Translations under genes and position numbers: made by a program | Assembly (NCBI GenBank): GCA_033030425.1 | Contig: JAUFSD010000023.1 | Location: forward strand, 496,001-560,000 | Source: Verpa conica | Taxonomy: Eukaryota > Ascomycota > Pezizomycetes > Pezizales > Morchellaceae | Direction: 5' to 3' | DNA: 64,000 nucleotides | The notes under the pieces: model-generated | The model's database searches: none | Seen by the model: only the letters and a program-made list of their open reading frames with translations | What the model was told of the DNA's origin: nothing | Shown: positions 1 to 10,414 of the stretch, in pieces | How positions within the stretch are numbered: the first letter of the stretch is position 1 | Layout: every line of letters begins with the position of its first letter

Positions 1-629
1 TTAATAATACGGAATGGCTATCTCTACGTGTTCACGGGCAATCATTCATGATGCATCAAATACGTATGCATACCCTATCACACATTCTAAGAACATATCC
101 TAACTCGGGGTCAAAGGTAAAATGGTTGGTATGGCCATGATGGTTGTCCGCACAGGGTGTCCTATTGAACGTATCCCAGAAACATTCGGGCCTAGAAAGA
201 TATCCATTCCCAAAGCTCCTAGCCTAGGGCTTCTCTTAGAATCTCCAGTTTTCGAGAACTACAATAAGAACGCCGTAGAAAACCACTCACGAGACCCTAT
301 CGACTTCACAATACATGCGGAGGAGATGGATGTATTTCGTGAAAAGATGATCTACTCAAAATTGTTTGAAGAGGAAGAAAAATCCAATGTGTAAGAAGAC
401 CTAACACTTCAACTTGAGTATATGGATTTCTAATGCTCGCTTATCTAGATATACGGGGTTTGTCCACTTTTTGGACGCACATAGCAGCCCGCTTTTTACT
501 TACTTATCCTCTGGGGGGTTCAAGGCTCTTGATGAAGCACTTGAGGAACAAAAGAATAATAAGAAGGGGCCCGAGTTAGTAGCTGATTCTGAGGATGAAG
601 ATGTTGGTTCCGGTGCTGAAGGCGGTTAG
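1..629 (+). CDS. PUS1: tRNA pseudouridine synthase PUS1, C-terminal part (5' end outside window)
   Basis: This is the 3' end of a TruA/PUS1-family enzyme, which isomerises uridine to pseudouridine in tRNAs and some other RNAs in the nucleus. Exons: 1-63, 117-390 and 449-629. The introns at 64-116 (GTATGC...AAG) and 391-448 (GTAAGA...TAG) join in phase. The first exon reads VHGQSFMMHQI, and the join restores R-K-M-V-G-M-A-M, the family's conserved segment near the active-site wall. The next exon holds the fungal PUS1 signature IPKAPSLGLLLE followed by PVFENYN. The last exon ends in an acidic tail (residues DSEDEDVGSG), stop at 627-629. The catalytic aspartate lies upstream, outside the window. 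NIC96 starts 235 bp downstream on the same strand. The family is confident; PUS1 rather than a close paralogue (PUS2) is inferred. Confidence 0.82.
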
Positions 630-746
630 AAGCATAGCATTACCACTTCATTTGATCTAAAACTAAAGCTGTAAATAAAAGATATGCATGTATTTTTAAA
701 GACATCGATAAAGCGTAACGTTTGCGGTTGTGCCAAGCAATACCGT

Positions 747-752
747 CACGTG
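747..752. promoter_or_regulatory. CACGTG E-box upstream of NIC96
   Basis: A TCACGTG hexamer-containing site lies 113 bp before the NIC96 start codon, in the 235-bp gap after PUS1. CACGTG is the known core of bHLH factors such as Cbf1. Similar TCACGTGA sites precede SNU114 and the PITH-domain gene in this window. Function is inferred from sequence and position only. Confidence 0.4.
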
Positions 753-864
753 CATTTGCTGGAGCCTCTCGCGTCGACCTTTGGATTGAAATTCCACCAG
801 CGTTTGTTTGCATCAAATACCCAACACTCCGCGACCTCCATATCCTTCAACCGCGACAACCATC

Positions 865-3800
865 ATGGCTGCTACGGAACCTGCAAATCACGTTTCCACA
901 CTATTCAGCTCGCTGCTAGAGCAATCCCGAAAACTTCGGCAGGAAACTGACAACGATGGACTAGAAACCGTCCAGCTCGGATTGAACGAGCTCGAGAGGA
1001 GGGCTAAGGACTTGAAGAAGACTCGCGAGGGGTCACAGACCGATGCTAGAGCGTGGGTGTTTTTCTTATATGAGCTATGTAGAGGTGAAGCTGACTGAGG
1101 CGGGGCTATAGACATTATTTGTTGGCGGCGGGTGGAATCAATACCGATGAGGCCTTGCGTGACTTGGACTCTATAGATTTTCAGAACGCCTATGAGCCTT
1201 CTACAATACGAGTAGATACAGATATTGATGTGTGTATCTATATAATTTCCCTTTAGTACTTGATGGAAGATCTCGCGTTGCTAAACACTAGAAACCTTCA
1301 AACAGACCTATCTCCGTAACCGGAAAGAACAAAATGTTATGTCCTCAATCGAAGATGGAATGCGCCGGACAGCTCGGGATTTTGATGCTTTTGTCGCTAA
1401 AAACGTTACTGTGGAATGGGAAGCACAAAAGCAGCGTATCTTTGAACACTTCGGTCTTGCACCACGGAATTCTGCAGCTCCTAGTGGTGGTGCTCCTGTA
1501 AACGATCTTGGGAACAGTACATTCGGTGGTGGCCTCAGCGCGTTTGGTGTCTCCTCATTTGGTCGCTCTAAGCTGGGTCAGTCATTTGGGCCTGGGGTTG
1601 GCAGAGGGAGCGTTTGGGCGAAGTCTACAATGGGCAACAGCATTTTGGGCAGGACAACGACTACAAATACGGCCGGAGCTCCTACCGGGAAACTGTTTAC
1701 TGATATTGACCCTACGAGGCAGAATGAAATGAGTAGGCAGGTACAGCTTAGACAGCAGCAGTTTTCGATCGCTGTCAGGAGTATGAACGAAGTTAGGTTA
1801 GAGGCTGGTACTGCGGATGGCGGGATCTTCCCAGTCATGAAAGTCTTTGGCGACATTACAGGATCTTCTGGAAACGATATGGTAGGCGCTGCGTACTCCT
1901 CCGGAGGTGGTGTATTAAAAGCTTACAAGGAGCCGGAACAGTTGACCCTACAACTTCACGACTCATGGAAATTACTAGGATCTATAACAAACGAATCCGA
2001 AGTTCGCGACGGAAACCCTTTTGGCAGCCCTCGTGAGAGACAGTTTATGAAGGACTATATTCTCAATACATCTAGTGATAGTGCTGAGGCTTCTAGAATG
2101 CGAAAGAGTGTTCAAAAGGGTGCAAGAAGGTTCCTAGAAAAGCAGTATGTTTCTCTTTGTTTGTTCATTATATCTACAAAACTTCATTCTTGTAGATTTC
2201 TCACGTTCCACCAGATTTCTAGAAACCGTTGAACGCTCAATCTCCGAGAACCCTCAAATCGCAAAAGTGGGCGGTATCCCCTCAGTTTTCCATAAGTTCC
2301 GAGGGTATATCAACGTCAAGCTAGCTACCAACAAAGACCAACCAGAATGGGATCTTAAGAATTTTGATTTCGTAGCCGATGTCCCCTGTTGGGCAATCAT
2401 TTTCTACCTTATCCGGGCTGGCTTCTTGGAGGAAGCAGACGAGTTCGTTAGACAAAACCAGCAATCATTCCAGAAGCTTGATCGGAGCTTCCCCATATAC
2501 CTTCATGCCTACTGCTCAGCTGGGGACGAACGCCGCTTGCCGAGGAACTTGCTTGACAGGATCCAGGGTGAGTACAACAACCGTGTCCGGCACTCCGAGG
2601 ACACCAAGGATATTTTTAAGCCTGCTGTGTACAAGATCATTGGCAGATGCGATCTATCAAAAAGATCTGTACCAAATGTTATGCCGACAGCAGAGGACTG
2701 GATGTGGTTGCAGCTTGTGTTGGCTAGGGAGATCGATAAAGCAACTGAGCCGGCACATGAGGTTTTTACACTCACAGATCTTCAGAAGGGAGTGATTCAG
2801 TTTGGTGCAAAGCACTTTTCACAAAGGGGAAGTAATGTTGGGCTATATTTCCAGATGTTGATGATGTCTGGCCTGTTCGAAGATGTGAGTGATCTCTGAT
2901 GCCCTAAGAACCCTACAAAACGATAGGACTAACCAAATTTAAGGCTGTGCATTACCTATACTCATTCCAGTATGTGGATGGTGTTCATTTTGCAATCGCA
3001 CTTACATACTACGGACTCCTAAGACCAACTTCAAACCTTGCAGGAGCAGGTACAGACTTGCGTAAGAGCCCCCTACTTTCTTACATTAACTCATCAATTA
3101 CTAATCCAATACCAGTTACTCTTGGTCCAATGGGAGAAAAGCAGATCAACTTTCCTCGCTTAATTTGCTATTATACAAGTGACTTTCGTACCCCCAACGC
3201 TGAGGAAGCCGTCGACTATATCAGTCTCATCTGTCTTAATGGCGACCTTCCGGCCCCCATCGGCCCGACCCACCTTACAGTCTGTCACGAGTCCCTTCGT
3301 GAACTTGTCCTTGAAACCCGAGAATTCACAAAGCTCCTTGGCGATGTCCGTGCAGACGGAACCCGCGAAAAGGGTGCAATTGAGAAGCGAATGAGGCTCA
3401 TCAAGCTCGCCGACCAACGCGAATACTTACGGACAATCACCGAACAGGCTGCTGTTCAGGCAGATGATGATGGCAGGGCTACAGATGCTGTTTTACTATA
3501 CCACCTTGCAGAGGATTATGATACCGTTGTCCAAATTATCAACAAGAATCTTTCAGACTCAGTTGCGAGTGAGGAGGCACCAGTACAGTATCATGATCCT
3601 ACTATGAATACTGGGCTATTAAATTCGAGCATGAGTTTGACGAGCGTGGATGATCCGGTGCAACTGGCAACGAACATGCTCACCATGTATGCAGCAAACG
3701 CATCTGTGTACAGCAAGATTACACTAAGGAACAGAGAAGCAAGCGGCGTGCTACTCAAGATTGCGGAGGCGAAAAAGCAGTTCCAGCAGGGCAAGTGGGA

Positions 3801-4192
3801 GTCTTGTCTAATCGTAAGTGACCCCTCCCTGGGAATACCTGAACTCCTTGACTAATCCCACGAAATAGACAATCGAAGGCGTCGATGTCATCCCTCTAGA
3901 CCCCCGTGTGGATGTCGGTTCCGTCCGTCGTCGTGCTCAAAACTTTAGCACCCTCCACGAAACCGTCTCCCGAAATGTCGGTATCCTGCTTAAGATGGTA
4001 GTCGAGTGCTGCCACCGCCTAAGCACTGACCTCAGGAACAGCATGTTTGCCGATGCGAGCAGAGATCAGAAGTTGGCAGAGTTGAAGGCAAGGACGAAGT
4101 GTGCAATGATTTATGCGGGGATGATTCAGTATAAACTACCAGCGCATGTATATGAGTTTATCAATAGTCGGGATGTTACAGATGGGTTCTAA
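865..4192 (+). CDS. NIC96: Nucleoporin NIC96/Nup93, structural nuclear pore scaffold protein
   Basis: Inner-ring scaffold nucleoporin of the nuclear pore complex; it anchors the Nsp1 channel complex through its N-terminus. Exons: 865-1052, 1112-1229, 1306-2144, 2215-2884, 2944-3813, 3869-4192, giving about 1,002 residues, the usual fungal size. All five introns are 55-76 nt GT-AG. The N-terminal helix (LFSSLLEQSRKL) fits the Nsp1-binding region. It is followed by HYLLAAGGINTDEALRDL, a glycine/serine-rich linker with several FG pairs at about residues 175-215, then the long alpha-solenoid (for example YVDGVHFAIALTYYGLLR and a C-terminal segment ending AHVYEFINSRD). ATG 865 is the first ATG in the frame. 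A CACGTG E-box lies at 747-752. Family assignment is strong from several conserved blocks; exact splice sites are hand-predicted. Confidence 0.93.
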
Positions 4193-5253
4193 ACCGGAAT
4201 AGTAAGGGGGGTTGATGATTCTTTCTAATATATCTCATTTGCTTTTGTTCGAAATGTGGTGAAGGGCATATTGTATGAGTATTGTAGTTATGTTTGAGTT
4301 AGTGGGCATGCAGAAAATGAAAAGTACGAATTTTTTTCCCTCTTGCTACAGTAAACACCATACTGAATCCAAGTAGCACCTCACCCCAAAATTCCCTAGT
4401 CCACGACGCACTAATAATTACCCTTCTAACCCCCATCAACCCTAACTAAAGAATCGTTATTAGACCCAAATACACGATATTGGTAAGCGAGTGACATTCT
4501 ATGACCGTTATCAATCCACCGAAGGCCGCCGGACCCAGACATAACTCCTCTCATCCTACAATTTGCCGAATAAAATTTCCAGCGAAGTCCCTACGTAATG
4601 GCAATGAGATATAGTGGGGTGTTATATATGTTCCTTATACAAATACATGATAGAGTTGCAAGCCAAAATACTAAAAATACAGACCCGGCAGACCCAAAAA
4701 CAAAATTTTACACATAATCCCCCATAGATCTAACTCTCGTCACTTGCCCACAAATATAATTTTCGAGGGTTTATGGCCACAATTTTTTCAAGAGAGTACT
4801 TTCTTTACCACCTACTTTGCTTTATCTATTTGTGCGATAATGATCATTATGAGCTGGTGTTTTTTAGAACGAAATTTATAATTTACAATGTGTGCTGAGA
4901 GGGTGGTCTTTTTTTAGAGGTACGTATAGGGTTTCAATATACCCTGATACCCTCTAAAACTTTTTACAACTATTAGTTCTGAGTTTGTAGCTTAATTTTG
5001 TCATTTGCTTTAGGTGATATATTACATGAGCTATCGAGTACTGAGACACGAGTGATATATTGTGATGTAGATCAATGGTTCTTGCAAATTCTCTCCTCTT
5101 TTATCAATGAATTTAGTAAATGATAGTCCCTTTAAGGAAGAGGGATTTAAACGCTCTGTAGATGTCCCTTTTAGTGATGGGTATAATCAAGGGGAAAATT
5201 GAGGAAGGAAGGTTCGGGAGGGGAGAAAAAACAAAAACAGTTCTGAAGGTCCA

Positions 5254-5400
5254 GCTCGTGGTGATAACGTACAGCTGGAACCAACATACGTCTGCTGGTG
5301 ACCGGGTTCGAACGCTCAATTTCGGGGTTGAGCACCGGGGTTTGGACACCGCTATCCATTACGACAAGCGGCCCAGGGCGACATAAGCTGTTTTTTGTCT
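5254..5400 (-). repeat. tRNA-like segment, possible SINE head
   Basis: Read on the minus strand, this contains an A-box-like stretch (TGTCGTAATGGATAGCG) and, about 55 nt later, a B-box-like stretch (GCGTTCGAACCC), the spacing of an RNA polymerase III internal promoter. The sequence between forms a GCTCAA...TTGAGC hairpin. However, neither a 7-bp acceptor stem nor a 5-bp T stem can be drawn around the B-box, so it is not an intact tRNA. The B-box is followed on the minus strand by a further hairpin (CCAGCT...AGCTGG) and then a T-rich stretch. A tRNA-derived SINE or a decayed tRNA gene fits; no second copy was noticed in the window. Confidence 0.3.
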
Positions 5401-6080
5401 CTCTTAACCCCACCTCTGGGGCTGTTGGGCTGGGGGCCCAGGGAGTTACCCGCTGCTTTTATCCGCCATTCTATGTAATTTTTCTCTTCTCTTGTAGTAT
5501 TTATAATGAGAGAGAAGTTAGCTATTACTTGACCTACTGTAGTTACTGTTATCTTACTCCCTACTTTCACCCTTGGTTGGAACAAACCTACTATTTATAC
5601 TATAGCATATTTCCATAGCTAATAAAGCTCACGATCCAGATCTATGTAAAACTCTCCTTCTCTATGCATGTACATGCTAGACCTTTAGCTAGAACCTCTC
5701 TCTTTCTTTCACCTTGAACATTATAATGTCAGTAGACCAGATATTGGGTTAGAATTAACCCTCACGCTTAAATCTCCAACCTATAGCGCACTGAAAAAAA
5801 AGATCGAGATACCAGGGTCTGCTACCAGGGTCTTGGGGCTAATACTACTAGAATTTTTGCCAAAAACCTAAACAACGAATAGGAACGCTGATTCTCGTGT
5901 CTCGCGTTTCTTGGTCCTTTTTACTGTTCACTACAAAAACTCAAAATATTATTAAAGAGCGTAAGGAATAATTATCTAACAAAAAAATGATCTTATAAAG
6001 AATTAGAAGCTCTTATACTTAAATATTTAAGCTAATAGTACTTATAGAGCTCGCGATAAGTTACCCGGCCTCAATATCTA

Positions 6081-6088
6081 TCACGTGA
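6081..6088. promoter_or_regulatory. Palindromic TCACGTGA box upstream of SNU114
   Basis: A perfect 8-bp palindrome lies 90 bp before the SNU114 start codon. TCACGTGA is the optimal Cbf1-type bHLH site in fungi. The same octamer occurs 149 bp upstream of the PITH-domain gene at 44358-44365, supporting a shared promoter element; binding is not shown. Confidence 0.45.
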
Positions 6089-6177
6089 TGTAGAATCATT
6101 AGTGAGCCTCTTGAGATTTTGTTCGATGGCAACACGAAACCCAGACACAAAATTATCCACGACCCAAAAACGACGCG

Positions 6178-9100
6178 ATGGATGATCTTTATGACGAGTA
6201 TTTACCTATTTCTCCTTTAGAAGGACAAAAAGAATAGCGCTTACCTAGTTCTCCAATCCAGATTCGGTAACTTTATCGGCGAGGCTGTCGAGTCGGACGA
6301 GGAGGACCAGAAATCAGAGACAGGCGCGGATGCCTATGTCGACTATGATGATGCTTCAGTTGCAGACCATGAGGGCACTGATCAGCAATTGATGGAGCTA
6401 GATGGTATGCGGAACTCTTTGTGTCGCTGAGATAGGAGAGGGACGAATGCTAATTGTAGAACAGACGAAGGTCCATCAAACGCGGTAGTGCTTCATGAAG
6501 GTTAAACTCAATTCTAGTTATAGAATAAGGGGAGGAAAGTATTGACTTGAATATAGATAAACAATATTATCCAACCGCCGAACAAACATATGGTGCAGAT
6601 GTGGAAGCTATGGTTCAGGAGGAAGATACACAACCTTTGTCAGAGCCCATCATAGGTAGGTTCTCCGTTTACTGCTTCGCGACGCGATACCAACTGATCT
6701 GCTGAACAGCCCCTATCAAGGTGAAGAAGTTTACTGTTGAGGAGACGGACCTACCAAAGACCCATTTCTCTAGGGAGTGAGTGGTTTCCCGGTTTTGTGG
6801 CATAAGGTTTCGGATATATTTTAACAAATATAGGTTTATGATGGATCTCATGAGCTTTCCTGATCAAGTACGGAACATTGCACTTGTTGGACATCTGCAC
6901 CATGGGAAGACTGCGTTCATGGACATGCTAGTGCTCGAAACACACGACCTTGGTGCCAATACAGAAGGAAAAAAGGGCGAACAAGTACTGAATACTGCGG
7001 CCGAGATCTACGGAATGATGTGCTGACACTGAATATAGCTTCGATATACGGATACACATATTGTCGAGCGCGAGCGCGGGGTCTCAATAAAATCCGCCCC
7101 CATGTCCCTTGTCCTCCAGTCATCAAAGGGAAAATCTAGCCTCATCAATATTATCGACACCCCTGGCCACGTTAACTTCGTCGATGAAGTTGCCTCAGCC
7201 ATCCGTCTTGCAGATGGTATTGTCCTTGTTGTAGATGTTGTAGAAGGCGTCATGATCAACACCGAACAAATCATCAAATATGCCGTTTCAGAAAATATAC
7301 CAATGACATTGGTACTGAACAAAGTTGACCGTCTTATTTTGGAGCTTAAGCTCCCACCTACTGATGCATATTTCAAACTAAAGCACACGATTGAGGAGGT
7401 GAATACGGTTATCGATAGTGCTGCTCCAGGGAGAAGTGAGAGCTTGAGATTATCGCCGGAGAAGGGGAATGTTTGCTTTGCGAGCGCTAATATGGGGTGG
7501 TGCTTTTCGTTGTCGAGCTTTGCAAAGATGTATGCGGATACATATGCGGGAATTAATGTCTCAGATTTTGCGAAGAGGATGTGGGGGGATATTTTCTATA
7601 ATCCGACGAGCAGAAAGTTTACACGGAAGTCTTTGGAGTCGAAAGCTAGAAGGTCGTTTGTGCATTTTATCCTCGAACCATTGTATAAACTATACGCCCA
7701 CGTAAGTTATTCAACTAAACTCGGGTTTACGCCTGATAAGCAGAATAAAAGACTAACTTTGAGAATAGACAATTGGAGAAAGCGCGTCCAGCTTAAAATC
7801 TACTCTCGCAAACCTTGGTATATCGTTAAAGCCTGCTCAGTACAAGCTGGATGCAAAGGTTCTTCTAAAGTTAGTTTGCGAGCAATTCTTTGGCACCTCG
7901 ACCGGTTTCGTGGACATGATTGTAGAGCATATTCCTTCCGCCCTAGAAGGCGCAAAGACCAAGGTTGAAAATACCTACACTGGACCACTTGACACAGACA
8001 TCGTCGAATCCATGAACACCTGTAATGCCGATGGCCCACTCGTTATCCAAATCTCCAAATTGTATCATACCAGCGAGGCCAATGATTTCCTCTCCTTCGG
8101 CCGTGTCATGAGTGGTACTGTAAACCCCAACATGCAAGTCCGCGTTCTCGGTGAAGGCTATACCCTTGACGATGAGGAAGACATGGTTGTTGCTACAATT
8201 ACTGATTGCTGGATTAACGAGACCCGATATAAAATCCCCATCAATGGCGTTCCGGCTGGGTGCTGGGTGCTACTGGGGGGAATCGATAACTCGATTGTTA
8301 AATCCGCTACTGTGGTTGCGCACAAGATGGATGATGACGCATACATTTTCCGCCCCATCAAACATTTCACAGAATCGGTATTCAAAGTTGCCGTAGAGCC
8401 AGTGAATCCTTCTGAGTTGCCGAAGATGTTAGATGGTCTCCGGAAGATTAACAAGAGCTATCCTCTCATTGTTACTAAGGTCGAGGAATCTGGAGAGCAC
8501 GTGATCTTGGGGACTGGAGAACTATATATGGATTGTGTCCTCCACGATCTACGACGGATCTTCTCTGAGATGGAGCTCAAAGTTTCAGACCCGGTAACAC
8601 GTTTCTGTGAAACAGTTGTGGAAACCTCCGCGATCAAGTGTTATGCACAAACACCAAACAAAAAGAACAAGATCACAATGGTCGCAGAGCCACTTGACAC
8701 GGGTATCGCAGAAGATATTGAGAACGGGAAAGTATCAATCAAATGGCCCATCCGCAAAGTTGGGAAATACTTTGAGGAGAACTACGGCTGGGATCTACTG
8801 GCCAGTAGAAGTATTTGGGCATTTGGGCCAGACGAGGCGGGGCCCAACATTCTACAGGATGATACGTTGCCAAGTGAGGTTGATAAGAAGCTTTTGAACC
8901 AGGTGAGGGATAGTATAAGACAGGGTTTTTCTTGGGGGACAAGGGAGGGCCCACTGTGTGAAGAACGTAAGCAGAAATTCTCCCTCAGCCAGTATCAGTA
9001 TGAACTAACATAGAAACAGCAATCAGGAACACAAGGTTCAAGATCATGGATGCAACTCTTGCACAAGAGGCGATCTATCGGGGTGGTGGACAAATTATTC

Positions 9101-9643
9101 CCACAGCACGCAGAGCCTGTTACTCCTCCTTTCTAATGGCTTCGCCAAGACTTATGGAGCCAGTGTATTCTTGTTCTATGACTGCACCTGCAGATTCAGT
9201 GTCTGCCCTTTACACCGTGTTGGCGAAGCGAAGAGGGCATGTCCTATCTGACGGGCCTATTGCTGGTACACGTAAGACTTGCCATCACCCCCCCCCCCCT
9301 AAGCCCCTGAGCATACAGCTAATTGAATATAGCGCTCTACCTCGTCAAGGGTCTTATCCCTGTTATTGACTCCTTTGGTTTCGAGACGGATCTTAGAATC
9401 CATACTCAAGGTCAAGCATTCTGCTCCCTCGTTTTCGACCGCTGGAACATTGTCCCCGGCGACCCCCTCGACAAAGAGGTGAAACTACGACCACTAGAAC
9501 CAGCATCAGCGCAAGCTATGGCAAGAGATCTTACACTTAAGACACGTAGGAGAAAAGGGTTGAGTGAGGATGTTACTATTGCGAAGTTTTTGGAGCCTGA
9601 GTTACACGCGATGATTGAGAGTTCGGGGCTGTTGGATGGATGA
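6178..9643 (+). CDS. SNU114: U5 snRNP GTPase SNU114 (EFTUD2/Cwf10 orthologue)
   Basis: EF-2-like GTPase of the U5 snRNP that gates Brr2 during spliceosome activation and disassembly. Ten exons: 6178-6197, 6262-6404, 6465-6500, 6557-6655, 6710-6776, 6834-6984, 7039-7701, 7769-8966, 9020-9271, 9333-9643, giving 979 residues (human EFTUD2 is 972). The acidic N-terminus ([20 protein letters not shown]) is typical. G-domain motifs are complete: GHLHHGKT at about 141-148, DTPGH at 212, NKVD at 266. Domains II-V follow, including VEEPIR-like [12 protein letters not shown] and the C-terminal block [18 protein letters not shown]. The five N-terminal exons are only 20-143 nt, so annotation by ORF alone would miss them. 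The last intron holds 12 consecutive C. Convergent with the TFIIF gene 771 bp away. Confidence 0.96.
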
Positions 9644-10414
9644 TTTGTAATAGAAGAATAGGGGGTTAGTAACCAAAGGAAGGGGAGTGTAAAATAATGA
9701 GGTTATTTCTATAATGCCGTTGTATTGCTACCCAATTTGCTAGAAAAACTTTTACGGATAAAGTATCAAAAAAACTATAGCAAAGTCCCATATAGGTCTT
9801 GAATCTACAAAATAAAATAAACGGGCAAAGATTAGATATTACCAGAGTTTTAAATCTGTAGAAGTGCTGCATTACTTGTTCCTATGTTTATGGATACATG
9901 TACTCTTATGATATACATATCTGATGACCGCCACTGGCATATTTTGAACTCAAGAGCTGGGAGGACTGGGGCTTGTAATATAGTTTGTAACTTTGCTCTA
10001 AAATTATTCTAGTTCTATAAACTAAAGGAGACTAGTGAAGCAGGTAGTAGAAATCCGAAATGCTTGGCAATCAGCGAGTCAGATTCCATGACGCAGAACT
10101 TACTGTCGTCAGTTTCTCTTATATAGTAGATAGTAGCTATAAGCGCCGAACTTTAGTGGCTCGATTAACAGTTATTCCTCCCTTATTAAAAACCTAATAC
10201 CCGATTTCTGAGCTGTCTACCATAGAAGACAACGTTACAAAAACCTGTTGGACTATTATTCTCTAACTTGAATCTAGCGCTGTAAAATTAACCAACAAAA
10301 TCTAGCCTAAACTAAGGCTAGATAATAACTGTACAGTAACCTCCCTCCACCTCATCGCAAAATTAGACCACGTTAAGCCCTACCCGGCATCCCGCTGCAA
10401 GAACACTCCCGCAC
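9644..10414. other. Intergenic region between convergent SNU114 and TFIIF genes
   Basis: An AT-rich 3'-3' intergenic space that must hold both terminators. I see no additional gene or repeat in it. Confidence 0.6.

Larger units (their letters stand above)
4193..6177. other. Intergenic region between NIC96 and SNU114
   Basis: About 2 kb of AT-rich DNA without a credible gene. Its only structured part is a GC-richer island at about 5,250-5,460 with a tRNA-like segment (separate entry). The proximal SNU114 promoter occupies the last 100 bp. Short open frames at 5.1-5.6 kb run across this island on both strands and look like chance. Confidence 0.6.

Noticed and set aside
5254..5400. A functional tRNA gene
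   Set aside because: A- and B-box-like sequences are present but no acceptor or T stem pairs, so it is listed only as a tRNA-like repeat.
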